In this document: one piece after another, positions 25,140 through 34,346 of the stretch
Position numbering within the stretch: the stretch's first letter is position 1
Layout of the letters: every line of letters starts with the position of its first letter
Origin: an uncultured Poribacteria bacterium
GTDB lineage: Bacteria > Poribacteria > WGA-4E > WGA-3G
Assembly: GCA_958295855.1 (NCBI GenBank)
Contig: OY282383.1
Span: 3,204,481 to 3,268,480 of the forward strand
Direction: 5' to 3'
DNA length: 64,000 nt
Notes under the pieces: generated by a model
The model's database searches: none
Told to the model about the DNA's origin: nothing
The model's input: the letters and a program-made list of their open reading frames with translations, nothing else
Translations under genes and position numbers: made by a program

Positions 25140-26300
25140 TCACGGGGTTTCTGTCGGCTCGGAGGAATCGGACATGAGACCTGAGTAAGCTTGCGGCTTG
25201 CCATCAACAATTTGCCACACGCTAGCGGTTTTCTTGACAGGATGGCGTTTTTCATCGAAATGAGAAATAGTTACCGCGCCTTTGTAGTCCGTGATTGCCG
25301 CCACTGCATCCCGAACAGCGACCGGGTTGGTTGATTGTGCTGCTTCGATTCCCATCGCTAATAACCGCATTGCATCATAGCCAGATGCAGCGATCCCATC
25401 TGCCGGAATCCCAAACATCGCCTCATAAGCAGAAATAAATTCGACAGCAGTCGGGTCAAAGTTGGTATAGTAGTAGGAATTTTCGAGAGGCGCGTTATCC
25501 GCTAAGATATCGAACATCAATGGATCCTCCCACCCATCGCCCCCAATAAAAACAGATTGAATTTTCATGTCCCTCGCCTGTTTCATTAACGGCGGAACCT
25601 CTGGCGGGAAACTGGCGAGAAAGAGGACATCGGGGTTCGCGGTCTGGACTGCCGCGAGTTGCATATCAAACATAGTATCGCCTTTTTTATAGACTTCCTT
25701 GGCAACAATGCTCCCGCCGCGTTGTTGGAAATTGGCATCAAATGCTTCAACAACACCGATGGAATAGACATCAAGATCCTGCCAAATGATTGCGGCGGTT
25801 GTCGCGCCGAGTTCATTTACGGCAAATTCTGCCATGAGTTCTGCCTGCAATGCATTGGGGCTCGCAACGAGAAAAATAAAATCGCCCGTTTCTGTCACGT
25901 TCGCCCCCGTTGCACCGGGGAGTATCGGCCGCTGTATCACCGGGGCAACTTTCACTGCATGGGTTGAAAAGACCGGCCCCACGAGCGCGACAACATTATG
26001 TTCTTCAACCAATTCAGTTGCAGACGCAACAACGGTTTCCGTTGTTTCCTGCCTATAGATAAATTCAACCTGCATGCCTAACACGCCACCGTTTTGGTTG
26101 ATTTCGGCTCGGGCGAGCTCCGCCCCTTTGCCAAAACTGACATAATTTACCTCAGGATGGATCAAGCCAACTTTAAGCGTGGAGGGTGTGGAGGTATCAG
26201 CTGGACTAATTATGTCACGTACCCGCTCACACCCGGACAACAATGCGATTGAGAGCGAAAGCAATACGCACAGTATCAACGTAAAAATTTTCGTGTTCAT
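25140..26300 (-). CDS. branched-chain-amino-acid-type ABC transporter substrate-binding lipoprotein
   Basis: AAGGAGAT precedes the ATG. The 386-residue product has a lipoprotein signal with LLSGC and a two-lobed type 1 periplasmic-binding fold (LivJ-like): KVGLIHPEVNYVSFGKGAELARAEINQNGG, ALVGPVFSTHAVKVAPV, AIIWQDLDVYSIGVVEAF and GIAASGYDAMRLLAMGIEAA. It would capture amino acids, amides or aromatic acids for an ABC importer; no permease or ATPase genes lie next to it, so the partner is elsewhere. Confidence 0.85.
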   Translation of the reverse strand: MNTKIFTLILCVLLSLSIALLSGCERVRDIISPADTSTPSTLKVGLIHPEVNYVSFGKGAELARAEINQNGGVLGMQVEFIYRQETTETVVASATELVEEHNVVALVGPVFSTHAVKVAPVIQRPILPGATGANVTETGDFIFLVASPNALQAELMAEFAVNELGATTAAIIWQDLDVYSIGVVEAFDANFQQRGGSIVAKEVYKKGDTMFDMQLAAVQTANPDVLFLASFPPEVPPLMKQARDMKIQSVFIGGDGWEDPLMFDILADNAPLENSYYYTNFDPTAVEFISAYEAMFGIPADGIAASGYDAMRLLAMGIEAAQSTNPVAVRDAVAAITDYKGAVTISHFDEKRHPVKKTASVWQIVDGKPQAYSGLMSDSSEPTETP

Positions 26301-26333
26301 AAATATCTCCTTATGGCTAGTTAATATGAAAAA

Positions 26334-29300
26334 TTAGTTTCGGGCTTCAGGCGTGACAGTCAAGGGCATCCGATTCCCATTTCGCATCACAACTACCTCA
26401 ACCGGTTCTCCAATTTTCACTGCGTCAAGTGCATAGGTATAATCGTAGATATTGGTAATCTGCTGTCCGCCAAATTCGACAATCACATCGCCGCCTTTTA
26501 AACCTGCTTTATCAGCCGGACCGCCCGCGCGAACGCCGGAGAGTTTGACACCTGCTCCTTCCGTTGTGTAGTCAGGGATAGTGCCTAAATACGCGCGGAG
26601 TGTATCGCGACTTCCGCTTTCTGCTTGGCTTCGTTCAACCCGAACGTATTCGGGGCGTTCAGCGGCAGTGATTAAGTCTAAAATGATGCCGTGTGCCAAG
26701 CCGGCAATCCGCTCTATACCGTCATAGTTGAGCGTGCCCGGGTCATCGGTTGGGCGGTTATAGTCCTCGTGTCCGCCAGTAAAAAAACTAAGCACTGGCA
26801 CTTCTTTCGGATAGAAGGCAGTCACGTCTGTTGGCAGATACGGATCTGTCTGTAGTGTCAGATTAAAGCCGCTTGGAATATTTCGCTTTTCAATGAGTTT
26901 TGTCCACATAGGCGACGAACCAACACCTTGCAGAATAAGGTTGTTTTCGCGGAGTCGTCCTACCATATCAAAGTTGATGTACGCCGCGACGTTCTCTAAA
27001 GGGACGACAGGATGGTTGACAAAGTGGGTGGAGCCGATAAGCCCGAGCTCCTCTCCCGACCAGAGTGCAAAGACGATTCCTCTACGAAACTTTTCGGGAG
27101 GTTCCTGGTACGCCTCGCTGAGGGTAGTTGCCAATTCTAATATGACAGCCGTGCCGGAAGCGTTATCATCTGCCCCGTTGTGAATCTGTCCTTCCTCACT
27201 CTTCCGGGCGAGTGAACCGATTTTACCGTAACCGATATGGTCGTAGTGCGCGCCGACAATAATATACTCAATAGACGCGGCAGCTCCCGGTTCATCGGTG
27301 AATTGCGCGGGCAGCAGCATCGCAATGACATTCTTATCGGTTTTCTTAACTTTTTCAATGGAGACTGCGATTTTGATTTTAACATCCGGCAACGGAAATT
27401 GCCCAACAAAGTGCGGGTTCTCCACATCAAGCTCGGATTGAACCGCTTTCAGTGTCTTGCTAGATGGTGCAAAGAGGGCGTTCGCCACCGTATCGCTTAT
27501 TGACGCAGCGACAATGCCCGAATCTGCGAGGCTGCTGTCAAAATCGAGCGGAATCAATTTGCCTGCATTTGGGGAGTTCGGACCGGCGACGACAAGAAAT
27601 GCCTTTGCCCCCTGCTCCCGTGCTTGCATCGCCTTGTAGCGGAGCCCCGCATACCGGTTTAGTTGCTGGCGGCGTTTCGGCTCAACCTCTTCAGGGACAT
27701 AGCGGAGCGCGACAACAATTTTATCTTTCACATCCAAGCCAGCATAAGCATCGTAGCCTTCTCCTAACTCACCGGGCACAGATAATCCGTACCCGACAAA
27801 CATGACTTCGCCTTCAACGACACCGTTACGAGAGAAGGAGAGCGGCTGAAAGTCTTGTTCCACGCTGAATTCCAGTATCTGCTCAGAACCATCCATCTGA
27901 CGTGTGATATGAAACTTGTTCTCCTCTGGTATAATCCGTCTGCCGGCAGTGAATTCAAACGTCTGGAAATAGCTCCTTTCATCTGTCTGCCCGTAGTCGC
28001 GTCCTCCGGATTGCGAGTCCCCTAGAGGTTTGAGATTGAGGTGCTGAAACTGGTCAGCGATGTAATTCGCAGCGCGTTTTGCCCCCTCGGAGCCAGTCAT
28101 TCTACCTTCCAGGGCATCGTCAGCAAGGAATTCGACGTGGTGTCGGATGCTGGTGCCCGCTGCATTGGAGAATTCAAGGTTGGAAACCCCTCCTGCAGAA
28201 TCGAGGGTATGTGTGTTTTGGCTTTCCGGTGCTGCCGTGATGGCTTCCACTGCCGCCTGATGATTCCACGCTGCAAGGTAGAGTTGCGAAACCCCTTGGC
28301 TGTTTCGCTGTGAAGTCCAGCACAAGCTGTTTCCATCAGGCGAAAAGACAGGTAGCCCATCAAATCCGTCGGTTGAGGTAACCCGAACCGGTTCATGTCT
28401 GCCCCACGCATCGACGAGATACAACTCAAAATTGGAAAATCCCAACTTGTTGGAAGCGAAGATAACGTAGGCTCCGCTCGGATGGAAGTAAGGTGCCCAG
28501 GACATGCTGTCGAAATCTGTCAACCGGCGCACGCCTGAACCGTCTAATCGCATCGTGTAGATATCCGCTTGACTGCCATCAGGTGTAAAATGCCGCCACA
28601 CGATGTGTTGCCCATCTGGCGTAAAGAAGGGCCCGCCGTCGTAGCCAGGCCAATCTGTCAAACGTTTCTGGTCGGAACCGTCGGCATTCATAAGATAAAT
28701 CTCGCCGAAATAAGCGGGATCGACTTCAAGTTGTTTCAACTCCTTGGCAGAAAGTTGGCTTTTAGGGTATGCGTCTCGCAGTGAACAGAAAACAATGTGT
28801 TTGCCATCGGGCGAATAGGAGGCTTCCGCGTCGTAACCCGGTGTGCTTGTCAACTGCTTGAGGTTGCTGCCATCCCTTTTTGCCGAGAAGATGTCCATCG
28901 CCGCATCGTAATCCCAACTATAGCGGCGTTCTTTTCCGGAGGCACGAAATTTCAATTCCTCTTCCTGTTTCGCCTTCGCAAAAGCATCGTGGTGCGTCGA
29001 AGCGTAAAGCACCTCATCGGTCCCCGGGCGAAAGAAGGCACAGGTTGTCTTTCCAACACCGGGTGAGACGCGATGCGTATCGCCTGTTAACAGGTTTAAA
29101 ACATAGATTTGATAGAACGGGTTGTCCAGTTCACGTTCACTTTGGAAGATGAGCGCGTTTCCATCTTCGGAGAAATAACCTTCCCCAGCGCGCTTCCCAT
29201 CATAAGTGAGTTGTCGGATATTGCTGAGAAATCGATTCTCGCCTGGCAAGGGCAGGCTTTCAGGGGATGTCTCAGCAGCGATAGAAGCTACTAAGACGAC

Positions 29301-29402
29301 AATGGCGAAAAAAGTTTGAATAGCAAGTTTTGGCTTGCAAACTGCGCCAAAAAACGGGGTACTATATTGTTGGAGCATTTCACATCTTCGCGATAAAGGC
29401 AT
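26334..29402 (-). CDS. TolB-propeller / M28 zinc aminopeptidase / PDZ secreted protein
   Basis: GAGGAAAT precedes the ATG. The 1022-residue protein has an N-terminal signal sequence, WD40/TolB-like propeller repeats (about residues 60-380, e.g. GYDGGPFFTPDGQHIVW), a PA-like insert, and an M28 peptidase domain with VGAHYDHIGYG, NGADDNASGTAV, WSGEELGLIGS and the final zinc His in TGGHEDYNRPTDDP. A PDZ domain ends it (GGPADKAGLKGGDVIVEFGG). It probably degrades peptides in the periplasm or outside. R4 encodes part of the signal-peptide region (residues ~17-28); a PAL2 copy encodes GGVSN near residue 403. Confidence 0.88.
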   Translation of the reverse strand: MPLSRRCEMLQQYSTPFFGAVCKPKLAIQTFFAIVVLVASIAAETSPESLPLPGENRFLSNIRQLTYDGKRAGEGYFSEDGNALIFQSERELDNPFYQIYVLNLLTGDTHRVSPGVGKTTCAFFRPGTDEVLYASTHHDAFAKAKQEEELKFRASGKERRYSWDYDAAMDIFSAKRDGSNLKQLTSTPGYDAEASYSPDGKHIVFCSLRDAYPKSQLSAKELKQLEVDPAYFGEIYLMNADGSDQKRLTDWPGYDGGPFFTPDGQHIVWRHFTPDGSQADIYTMRLDGSGVRRLTDFDSMSWAPYFHPSGAYVIFASNKLGFSNFELYLVDAWGRHEPVRVTSTDGFDGLPVFSPDGNSLCWTSQRNSQGVSQLYLAAWNHQAAVEAITAAPESQNTHTLDSAGGVSNLEFSNAAGTSIRHHVEFLADDALEGRMTGSEGAKRAANYIADQFQHLNLKPLGDSQSGGRDYGQTDERSYFQTFEFTAGRRIIPEENKFHITRQMDGSEQILEFSVEQDFQPLSFSRNGVVEGEVMFVGYGLSVPGELGEGYDAYAGLDVKDKIVVALRYVPEEVEPKRRQQLNRYAGLRYKAMQAREQGAKAFLVVAGPNSPNAGKLIPLDFDSSLADSGIVAASISDTVANALFAPSSKTLKAVQSELDVENPHFVGQFPLPDVKIKIAVSIEKVKKTDKNVIAMLLPAQFTDEPGAAASIEYIIVGAHYDHIGYGKIGSLARKSEEGQIHNGADDNASGTAVILELATTLSEAYQEPPEKFRRGIVFALWSGEELGLIGSTHFVNHPVVPLENVAAYINFDMVGRLRENNLILQGVGSSPMWTKLIEKRNIPSGFNLTLQTDPYLPTDVTAFYPKEVPVLSFFTGGHEDYNRPTDDPGTLNYDGIERIAGLAHGIILDLITAAERPEYVRVERSQAESGSRDTLRAYLGTIPDYTTEGAGVKLSGVRAGGPADKAGLKGGDVIVEFGGQQITNIYDYTYALDAVKIGEPVEVVVMRNGNRMPLTVTPEARN
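28177..28199. repeat. PAL2 copy inside the M28 peptidase gene
   Basis: GGTTGGAAACCCCTCCTGCAG, read on the minus strand as SAGGVSN in the linker between propeller and peptidase domains. Confidence 0.68.
29316..29352. repeat. R4 copy inside the M28 peptidase signal region
   Basis: TGAATAGCAAGTTTTGGCTT with GCAAACTGCGCCAAAA. On the minus strand it encodes GAVCKPKLAIQ. The same peptide is encoded by the copy inside the GNAT gene (57781-57816). Other copies: 2370, 30947 and 57145. Confidence 0.8.
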
Positions 29403-29422
29403 CTCAATTTCCTCTCATCTAA

Positions 29423-29464
29423 TGTAAGAAATAAAAAAGTTGTTCGCGAGTCACTCACAACTTT
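29423..29464. repeat. R5 stem repeat
   Basis: GTAAGAAATAAAAAAGTTG followed by ...TCACAACTT: an AT-rich head and an AAGTTGT/ACAACTT stem. Other copies: 2475-2506 (inverted), 30585-30629, 38266-38340 (two heads), 50140-50174 (inverted) and 57028-57078. Confidence 0.75.
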
Positions 29465-29518
29465 GTATGATTCTTCTGATGGGCTGAGGCACGAGAACCT
29501 TGCCCTCCGGTAGTGCCC

Positions 29519-30370
29519 TTAGAGATACTGCGCTGCCTTCTGTTTAAGGAACGCGAGCCCATCTATAGCAAGCCGTTCCGCACTCGGTGCAATGTCGCGC
29601 CAGATGCAGGTTGCGGCGGCAATCTCTTTAACAGCTGGGGTAAACGATTCGATGACGAGCCATCTGTCGTAGTTCACCTCAGCGAGCGCGCCGAATACGC
29701 CGTCCCAATCAACCGGTCCCGTGCCGGGTGTTCCCCGGTCGTTCTCACAACAGTGCACGTGATGCAAAAAATCCCCGGTCGCAATAATTGCGTCTGCCTG
29801 ATTTTTTTCCTCTATGTTCATGTGGAATGTATCTAGGTGAACCTTGAAGTATGGGCTGTCCACCGCTTTTGCGAGTTTGACAGCATCTTCAGCAATGTTC
29901 ACGAAATAGGTTTCAAAACGGTTGAGCGGTTCACTAGCGAGCGTGACACCGCGGCTCCCTGCGAATTCGGCGACTTCTTGTAGGCCTTCAACGCACCAGT
30001 CCCATTCTTGTTGGTTTCTGCCGCGCCCAACGAGTTTGCCAACCGCACTATACATAGGGCCCACGAATGTATCTCCGCCCAACGTTGCGATAATCTCAAT
30101 TGCGCGCTTGAGGTAGGCTTTGCCATTTTCACGAATCGCGGTATCTTCGTCAATCGGATTCCTATCCGGGCCCATGATATTGCATCCGATGGGTTCCAAG
30201 CCAGTTGCTTTCAACGCAGCTTGGGTGTGCGGAATATCCACCGTCTCCGGGTCAAAGATAGGAATCTCAACGCCTTCAAAGCCCATCTCCGCAACTTTCG
30301 GAATCAAGTCCACGGTCTCCCGATCAAACTTATCCGCCCAGAGCAATAAATTGACACCAAACTTTGGCAT
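29519..30370 (-). CDS. D-tagatose/D-psicose 3-epimerase-like sugar epimerase
   Basis: AAAAAGGAG precedes the ATG. The 283-residue TIM barrel starts FGVNLLLWADKF and has the metal-site residues of the ketose 3-epimerase family: LASEPLNRFETYFVN (Glu), VHLDTFHMNIEE (Asp), HHVHCCENDRGTPGTGPVDW (His and substrate loop) and WLVIESF (Glu). It would epimerise a keto sugar at C3 in the cytoplasm. The 5' region (30385-30510) is homologous to the region upstream of gatB. Confidence 0.82.
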   Translation of the reverse strand: MPKFGVNLLLWADKFDRETVDLIPKVAEMGFEGVEIPIFDPETVDIPHTQAALKATGLEPIGCNIMGPDRNPIDEDTAIRENGKAYLKRAIEIIATLGGDTFVGPMYSAVGKLVGRGRNQQEWDWCVEGLQEVAEFAGSRGVTLASEPLNRFETYFVNIAEDAVKLAKAVDSPYFKVHLDTFHMNIEEKNQADAIIATGDFLHHVHCCENDRGTPGTGPVDWDGVFGALAEVNYDRWLVIESFTPAVKEIAAATCIWRDIAPSAERLAIDGLAFLKQKAAQYL

Positions 30371-30899
30371 GCTTTGTTGTTCTCCTTTTTTCGTATGGTT
30401 GAGCTCCTATAATTTTCTGCTGTGGTCTTAATCCGCTTGAATGCACGTCGCATTTGGGCGAAATACGCCGCAAAAATCTCGTCGGAGCCTTCTGAGGTAG
30501 TAAGTTACGTCTTTCTTTTTACACTTTAGCACAAATTGCAAAGCATTTCAAGTTATTCGTTATTCCTTGCGGAGTAATCAGCAAATGTAAGAAATAAAAA
30601 AGTTGTTCATTAAAATTCACAACTTGGTATGAAACCCCTGCTTTGCAGGGGCAAATACCATTGGCAGGATAGTTCTGAAAATGCACTATAGATATCGTTG
30701 GAGGTTTCTGACGCAATCCTTAAGCGAGTAGTTGTCAGATTGTGATTAGATAATTTATGCAAACCTGATAACCTCTGTTCTTCTTTATTCAAAAGGATAG
30801 ACAGAAAGAAAAGGCATTGTAGGTTTTGTCTGTAAAATTCCAATGCTTGATAGTGCCATTAACAAGCGGAATCCATAAATCCGCATCACCCCCTTCACT
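30371..30899. other. intergenic region: repeated 5' module, R10, and an R9 repeat interrupted by R5+PAL1
   Basis: No gene is seen. Positions 30385-30510 read on the minus strand match 50042-50238 upstream of gatB (CAGAAAATTATAGGAGCT, ACCATACGAAAAA and GAAGGCTCCGACGAGATTTT are shared). R10 lies at 30439-30475. An R9 repeat starts at 30559, is interrupted at about 30582-30664 by R5 and PAL1, and resumes to 30717. The last ~180 nt before the next gene hold nothing recognised. Confidence 0.75.
30582..30664. repeat. composite R5+PAL1 element nested inside an R9 repeat
   Basis: R5 (GTAAGAAATAAAAAAGTTG ... CACAACTT) is directly followed by PAL1 (30626-30659, GGTAT ... CCCCTGCTTTGCAGGGG ... ATACC). 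The flanks GCGGAGTAATCAG and AATGCACTATAG are contiguous R9 sequence in the copy at 22200-22279. Confidence 0.8.
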
Positions 30900-32426
30900 T
30901 TAGCGCGATACAAACTCAGATGCGAGTGCATAAAAAAAGAAGCAATTTGAATAGCAAGTTTTGGCTTGCAAGCTTCGCCAAAAGGGGGTTTGATCTGTTG
31001 TCGTTTTCAAAAGTTTCTCCGTTGTCTTGTTACCATCCCCAACTAATTCCAATCGCGAACCTGCCGGTAAGAAGATTGGCTCGCGGTAATGGTAGATATC
31101 CTGCCGGTTGAAGTCCCCCTGCTGAGTCTGTAGCATCTTGATGCGTTCACCTGCCGGCGTTATCGCAATAACCTGCATGTCCTGGCCGATGAGATGCCTA
31201 GTTGGCAACACGGCGAACACGTAAGCATCTGTTTTAAACTGATAGGATGCCCCCCCTTCGTCCCAATTCCGATTGGTTGGCATCTCAAGTGCACGATTTA
31301 TCAACATTGCCATGTGTAACCGAGCCGTCTTCCGCGTTTTGGAGAAGTAAAGTCCCAAGCGCGAGCGGGCGTGTTTAACGTCGTCGGGATTAGAAACCTC
31401 TCCCACAGGATTGTTAGCCTGATAATAATGCACCTGTAGGATGATATCCGCACCCTTGGGCAATAGATACCCGAGCCCGTCAGGCAGCGCAGATGGAACA
31501 AACCCCGGTGCCCAAGCCCCAAGCGTTCCGCCAGCGGGAAAACCGGGAGAAGTGCTTCCGGCATCAAGTCTCCGCGCGACACCTTTGACATCAAGGTAGG
31601 TGATGATGTTGCGCACCGTCTGCCTATTCCCCGGTTGAAAATCAATCGCTCGCACATACATGTCCTTGTCAAAGTTCGTAGGGATGATGAAGTAGCGATA
31701 TTCATCCTCGCCTTCGGGCGTGATTTCGTATTCGACTGCCATTTCACCAATCCAATCTGGTTTTCCGAACGCCCATGCTTCTGAGAATTGTGGTTTGGGA
31801 AGATGGAGCGTGCAGCCAAACGCCGAGGTCTCTGGGGCTGGCACAAGGTTTCCATGCAGTACTGCGTCAAGCGCGTCTCTCAGATAAGCGTGTTTCACGC
31901 GTGTTACGTAGCGGTTGTCATCGATTGAACCCCGGTAGCGCAAAACGCCTGACGCATCGACAACAACCGCTTGCGGAGTCATTGTGGCACCGAGGTGACG
32001 TGCTAAACTCCCATCTTTATCCTTCACAATCGGGAACGGGTAATCTGCCCGAGCTATGTATGCTTTAACGTCGTCCAGAGTGTCGTTTTCGTTAGAATAG
32101 ATGCCGACAAACGTAACCTGCGCGTCAGAAAATTCAGCATGCATCCGCTTCAACCGCATTGCATATCGTTGCGCGACAGGGCATTCTGCGGCGAGGAACA
32201 CAAAAACAGCGGGGCCCTGCGTCACAAGGGCAGCTAAGTGATGCGTGTCCTCCTTCAGCGTCGTGAAGGTGACATCTGAAAGTTTGGTACCGACTGGCAC
32301 GCTGCTCGGTTGTAACAATTTCTCTTGGATGACGCGGTGTTTCTTGGGAATCGTGTACGCCACCTCTGCCTGTGCTGCTATTGGTAGTGTGAGTATGAAT
32401 AAGAGTGTTCCGATATATCGTTGCAT
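30900..32426 (-). CDS. redoxin / copper-monooxygenase-like fusion protein, degenerate and truncated
   Basis: The start is taken at 32426 (MQRYIGTLLFILTLPIAAQA, a signal peptide); 50 upstream codons are repeat sequence. Of 508 residues, about 30-190 form a thioredoxin-fold redoxin (FVFLAAECPVAQRYAMRL). The rest resembles the PHM/DBM-type copper monooxygenase domain fused to redoxins in marine bacteria. Ligand positions are changed: VVHH is TVRN, HMHL is TRHL, and the final Met region is missing because the frame runs into R4 (30947-30983) and ends. A PAL2 copy encodes PVGEVSNP next to the retained QVHY. Copper activity is doubtful. Confidence 0.68.
   Translation of the reverse strand: MQRYIGTLLFILTLPIAAQAEVAYTIPKKHRVIQEKLLQPSSVPVGTKLSDVTFTTLKEDTHHLAALVTQGPAVFVFLAAECPVAQRYAMRLKRMHAEFSDAQVTFVGIYSNENDTLDDVKAYIARADYPFPIVKDKDGSLARHLGATMTPQAVVVDASGVLRYRGSIDDNRYVTRVKHAYLRDALDAVLHGNLVPAPETSAFGCTLHLPKPQFSEAWAFGKPDWIGEMAVEYEITPEGEDEYRYFIIPTNFDKDMYVRAIDFQPGNRQTVRNIITYLDVKGVARRLDAGSTSPGFPAGGTLGAWAPGFVPSALPDGLGYLLPKGADIILQVHYYQANNPVGEVSNPDDVKHARSRLGLYFSKTRKTARLHMAMLINRALEMPTNRNWDEGGASYQFKTDAYVFAVLPTRHLIGQDMQVIAITPAGERIKMLQTQQGDFNRQDIYHYREPIFLPAGSRLELVGDGNKTTEKLLKTTTDQTPFWRSLQAKTCYSNCFFFYALASEFVSR
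30947..30983. repeat. R4 copy forming the 3' end of the redoxin gene
   Basis: TTGAATAGCAAGTTTTGGCT to AGCTTCGCCAAAA. On the minus strand it encodes WRSLQAKTCYSNC, after which the frame stops at 30900. Confidence 0.78.
31387..31409. repeat. PAL2 copy inside the redoxin gene
   Basis: GGATTAGAAACCTCTCCCAC, translated on the minus strand within NPVGEVSNPDD. Confidence 0.65.
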
Positions 32427-32656
32427 CTGTCCTGTCGTTTCTTGTCGTTGTAATCCCGAATTTGTTTGATTTGTCGTGTTGGTGTCGGGTCTCTGCCGGT
32501 CTTTTGCCTTGTCAGGGCGGATTCGTATTTTACCCCTGCAAAGCAGGGGCAGATACCACCCCCTGTCTCCGCCCATCCTTGTTTTAAAGTATACCAGTAT
32601 TGCTTACGCACGTCAAATGTTTTTTTCTCGGCAATTTATATGGAATTAACCGTGAT

Positions 32657-32687
32657 TTAGGGTGCGAGGGCCCGGTGCCTCGCCACA
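32657..32687. repeat. R14 hairpin GCGAGGGCCCGGTGCCTCGC
   Basis: Inverted relative to the copy inside the potA-like gene (55645-55671, GTGGCGAGGCACAGGGGCCT). Confidence 0.7.
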
Positions 32688-32903
32688 TGACGCGCCATTT
32701 CCTTCCGTAATCCATAATTCGATGGCCCCGCGCCTCACCTCTGTTTTTTCTTGTAAGAGCGAAATGTGTATAGCGGCGACATCCCAAATTTTCCGCTGTG
32801 GGAGAGGTAACCCCGATTGGCGAAATGTGGGTTTTAGTCCCGTTAGGGACGTAATATGTATAGCAACATAAGCTTCCATCCTCTTTTCTTTACCGCTTTT
32901 TCG

Positions 32904-32981
32904 TTATTCCTTGCGGAGAATGCAGAATGCAAGACAGGTCTGACAATGCGCTATAGATGTCGTTGGAGGTTTCTGACGCAA
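32904..32981. repeat. R9 repeat downstream of the MATE gene
   Basis: ATTCCTTGCGGAGAATGCAG to GGAGGTTTCTGACGCAA. Confidence 0.75.
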
Positions 32982-33026
32982 TTCCTTGATTCAGATTTTT
33001 GGTCATCGCAGACAAATAAAGAAGGC

Positions 33027-34346
33027 TTATCCCTCCTCCCCAGTTCCGAACAGATACTTCGGTGCCAGCACCGTCAGCGACACACCGCGCGCAACCAAAA
33101 GCAGCGTCAACGCCCCCCAAAGCCCATGATTGCCAAAAGGTATCAGCAGATACACAGCACCGAAAAAGAGCACCGTTGCCACAATCACAGAATTCCGCAA
33201 TCCCCTTGAAGCAGTTGCCCCCAGAAAAATCCCATCCCAAATATAGGCAGCGACATTGACAATAGGCGCGACAACTATCCAAACGAGATAAGGTTTCGCT
33301 TGTGCAATCAGGGTGATTTGATTCGTGAAGAGGTGGAGCAATCGCTCCCCAAACAGAACGAAGATGCCCATCAGCACGCCCCCAAACAGAAACGCCCAGA
33401 GGAAGATGTGCCGCGTCGTTCGTTTCAGATTTTGCATGTCCCGCGCGCCTTTGTATTTGCCGATGAGACTCTCCGCGGCAAAAGCGAACCCATCAATTGC
33501 AAAGGACATGAGATTGATAAACTGGAGCAAAATAGTGTTAATCGCCAAGACAGTATCGCTCAAGGCAGCGGATTTCGCTGTGAAAAAGGCATGGCTAAAT
33601 ACAAGACAGAGCGTGCGGATGAAGATGTCGCCGCTAATGCTCAGGAACCGTTTCAGTTTGGAAAGGGATAGGACTTCTCGGATGTCCCACTTTGTCAGAA
33701 GGCTTCGGTAACGCGTGAAAAAGAGCACGCTTGCCAAGCAGATGCCGATATACTGTGCAATCACAGTCGCAAGCGCGACACCTTCTACCTTCATCCCTAA
33801 CAGTTTCACGAACACCAGATTCAGCACAACGTTTACGAGATTCACCAGAATCGTCAACAGCATCGGATAGTGAGCGTTTTGTAACCCTAAAAAAACGCCG
33901 TGGAATGCGTGTAGGCATAGTGTCGCAGGTGCAGCATAGATGCGGATATGAAAATAGGTGCGAGCAAGTTGTTCCACCTCAGGACTGGCATCAATGAGCG
34001 CGAAACTGATGTCCGCGAGATGCCACTGGAGGCTAAAAAGCAGAAGACTCGCGGTTATGCCGATGAATACGCCTCTCAGAAGCAGATATCCGCATGCTGC
34101 GTTGTTATTTGCACCGAAGGCTTGCGCTGTCAGCCCCGTCGTTGCCATTCTGAGAAACCCGAATCCCCAATAGATAAAACTGAACAAAACGCCACCGAGG
34201 CCCACTGCGCCTAGGTAGTTTTCGGACTCCAAGCGTCCCATCAAGGCAGTGTCAACTGCGCCTAAAAGCGGGATAGAGAAATTGCTGATGATGTTCGGTA
34301 TCGCGAGCCGGACGATTTGTTTGTTAATGCCTTCGGGGTGCTGCAT
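33027..34346 (-). CDS. MATE-family efflux transporter (DinF-like)
   Basis: The 439-residue protein has about 12 membrane helices and typical MATE features: IVRLAIPNIISNFSIPLLGAVDTALMGRL in helix 1, GFLRMATTGLTAQAFGANN, and a repeated second half with FAIDGFAFAAESLIGKYKGA. It exports cationic or hydrophobic compounds in exchange for H+ or Na+. The DinF subgroup is suggested by the overall style. No strong ribosome site precedes the ATG. Confidence 0.88.
   Translation of the reverse strand: MQHPEGINKQIVRLAIPNIISNFSIPLLGAVDTALMGRLESENYLGAVGLGGVLFSFIYWGFGFLRMATTGLTAQAFGANNNAACGYLLLRGVFIGITASLLLFSLQWHLADISFALIDASPEVEQLARTYFHIRIYAAPATLCLHAFHGVFLGLQNAHYPMLLTILVNLVNVVLNLVFVKLLGMKVEGVALATVIAQYIGICLASVLFFTRYRSLLTKWDIREVLSLSKLKRFLSISGDIFIRTLCLVFSHAFFTAKSAALSDTVLAINTILLQFINLMSFAIDGFAFAAESLIGKYKGARDMQNLKRTTRHIFLWAFLFGGVLMGIFVLFGERLLHLFTNQITLIAQAKPYLVWIVVAPIVNVAAYIWDGIFLGATASRGLRNSVIVATVLFFGAVYLLIPFGNHGLWGALTLLLVARGVSLTVLAPKYLFGTGEEG

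Larger units (their letters stand above)
32427..33026. other. intergenic region with PAL1, R14, R13, PAL2 and R9
   Basis: No gene is supported; short frames here are repeat translations. Contents: PAL1 (32524-32557), the hairpin repeat R14 (32657-32687, GCGAGGGCCCGGTGCCTCGC), R13 with a PAL2-like segment (32756-32822) and R9 (32904-32981). Confidence 0.7.
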
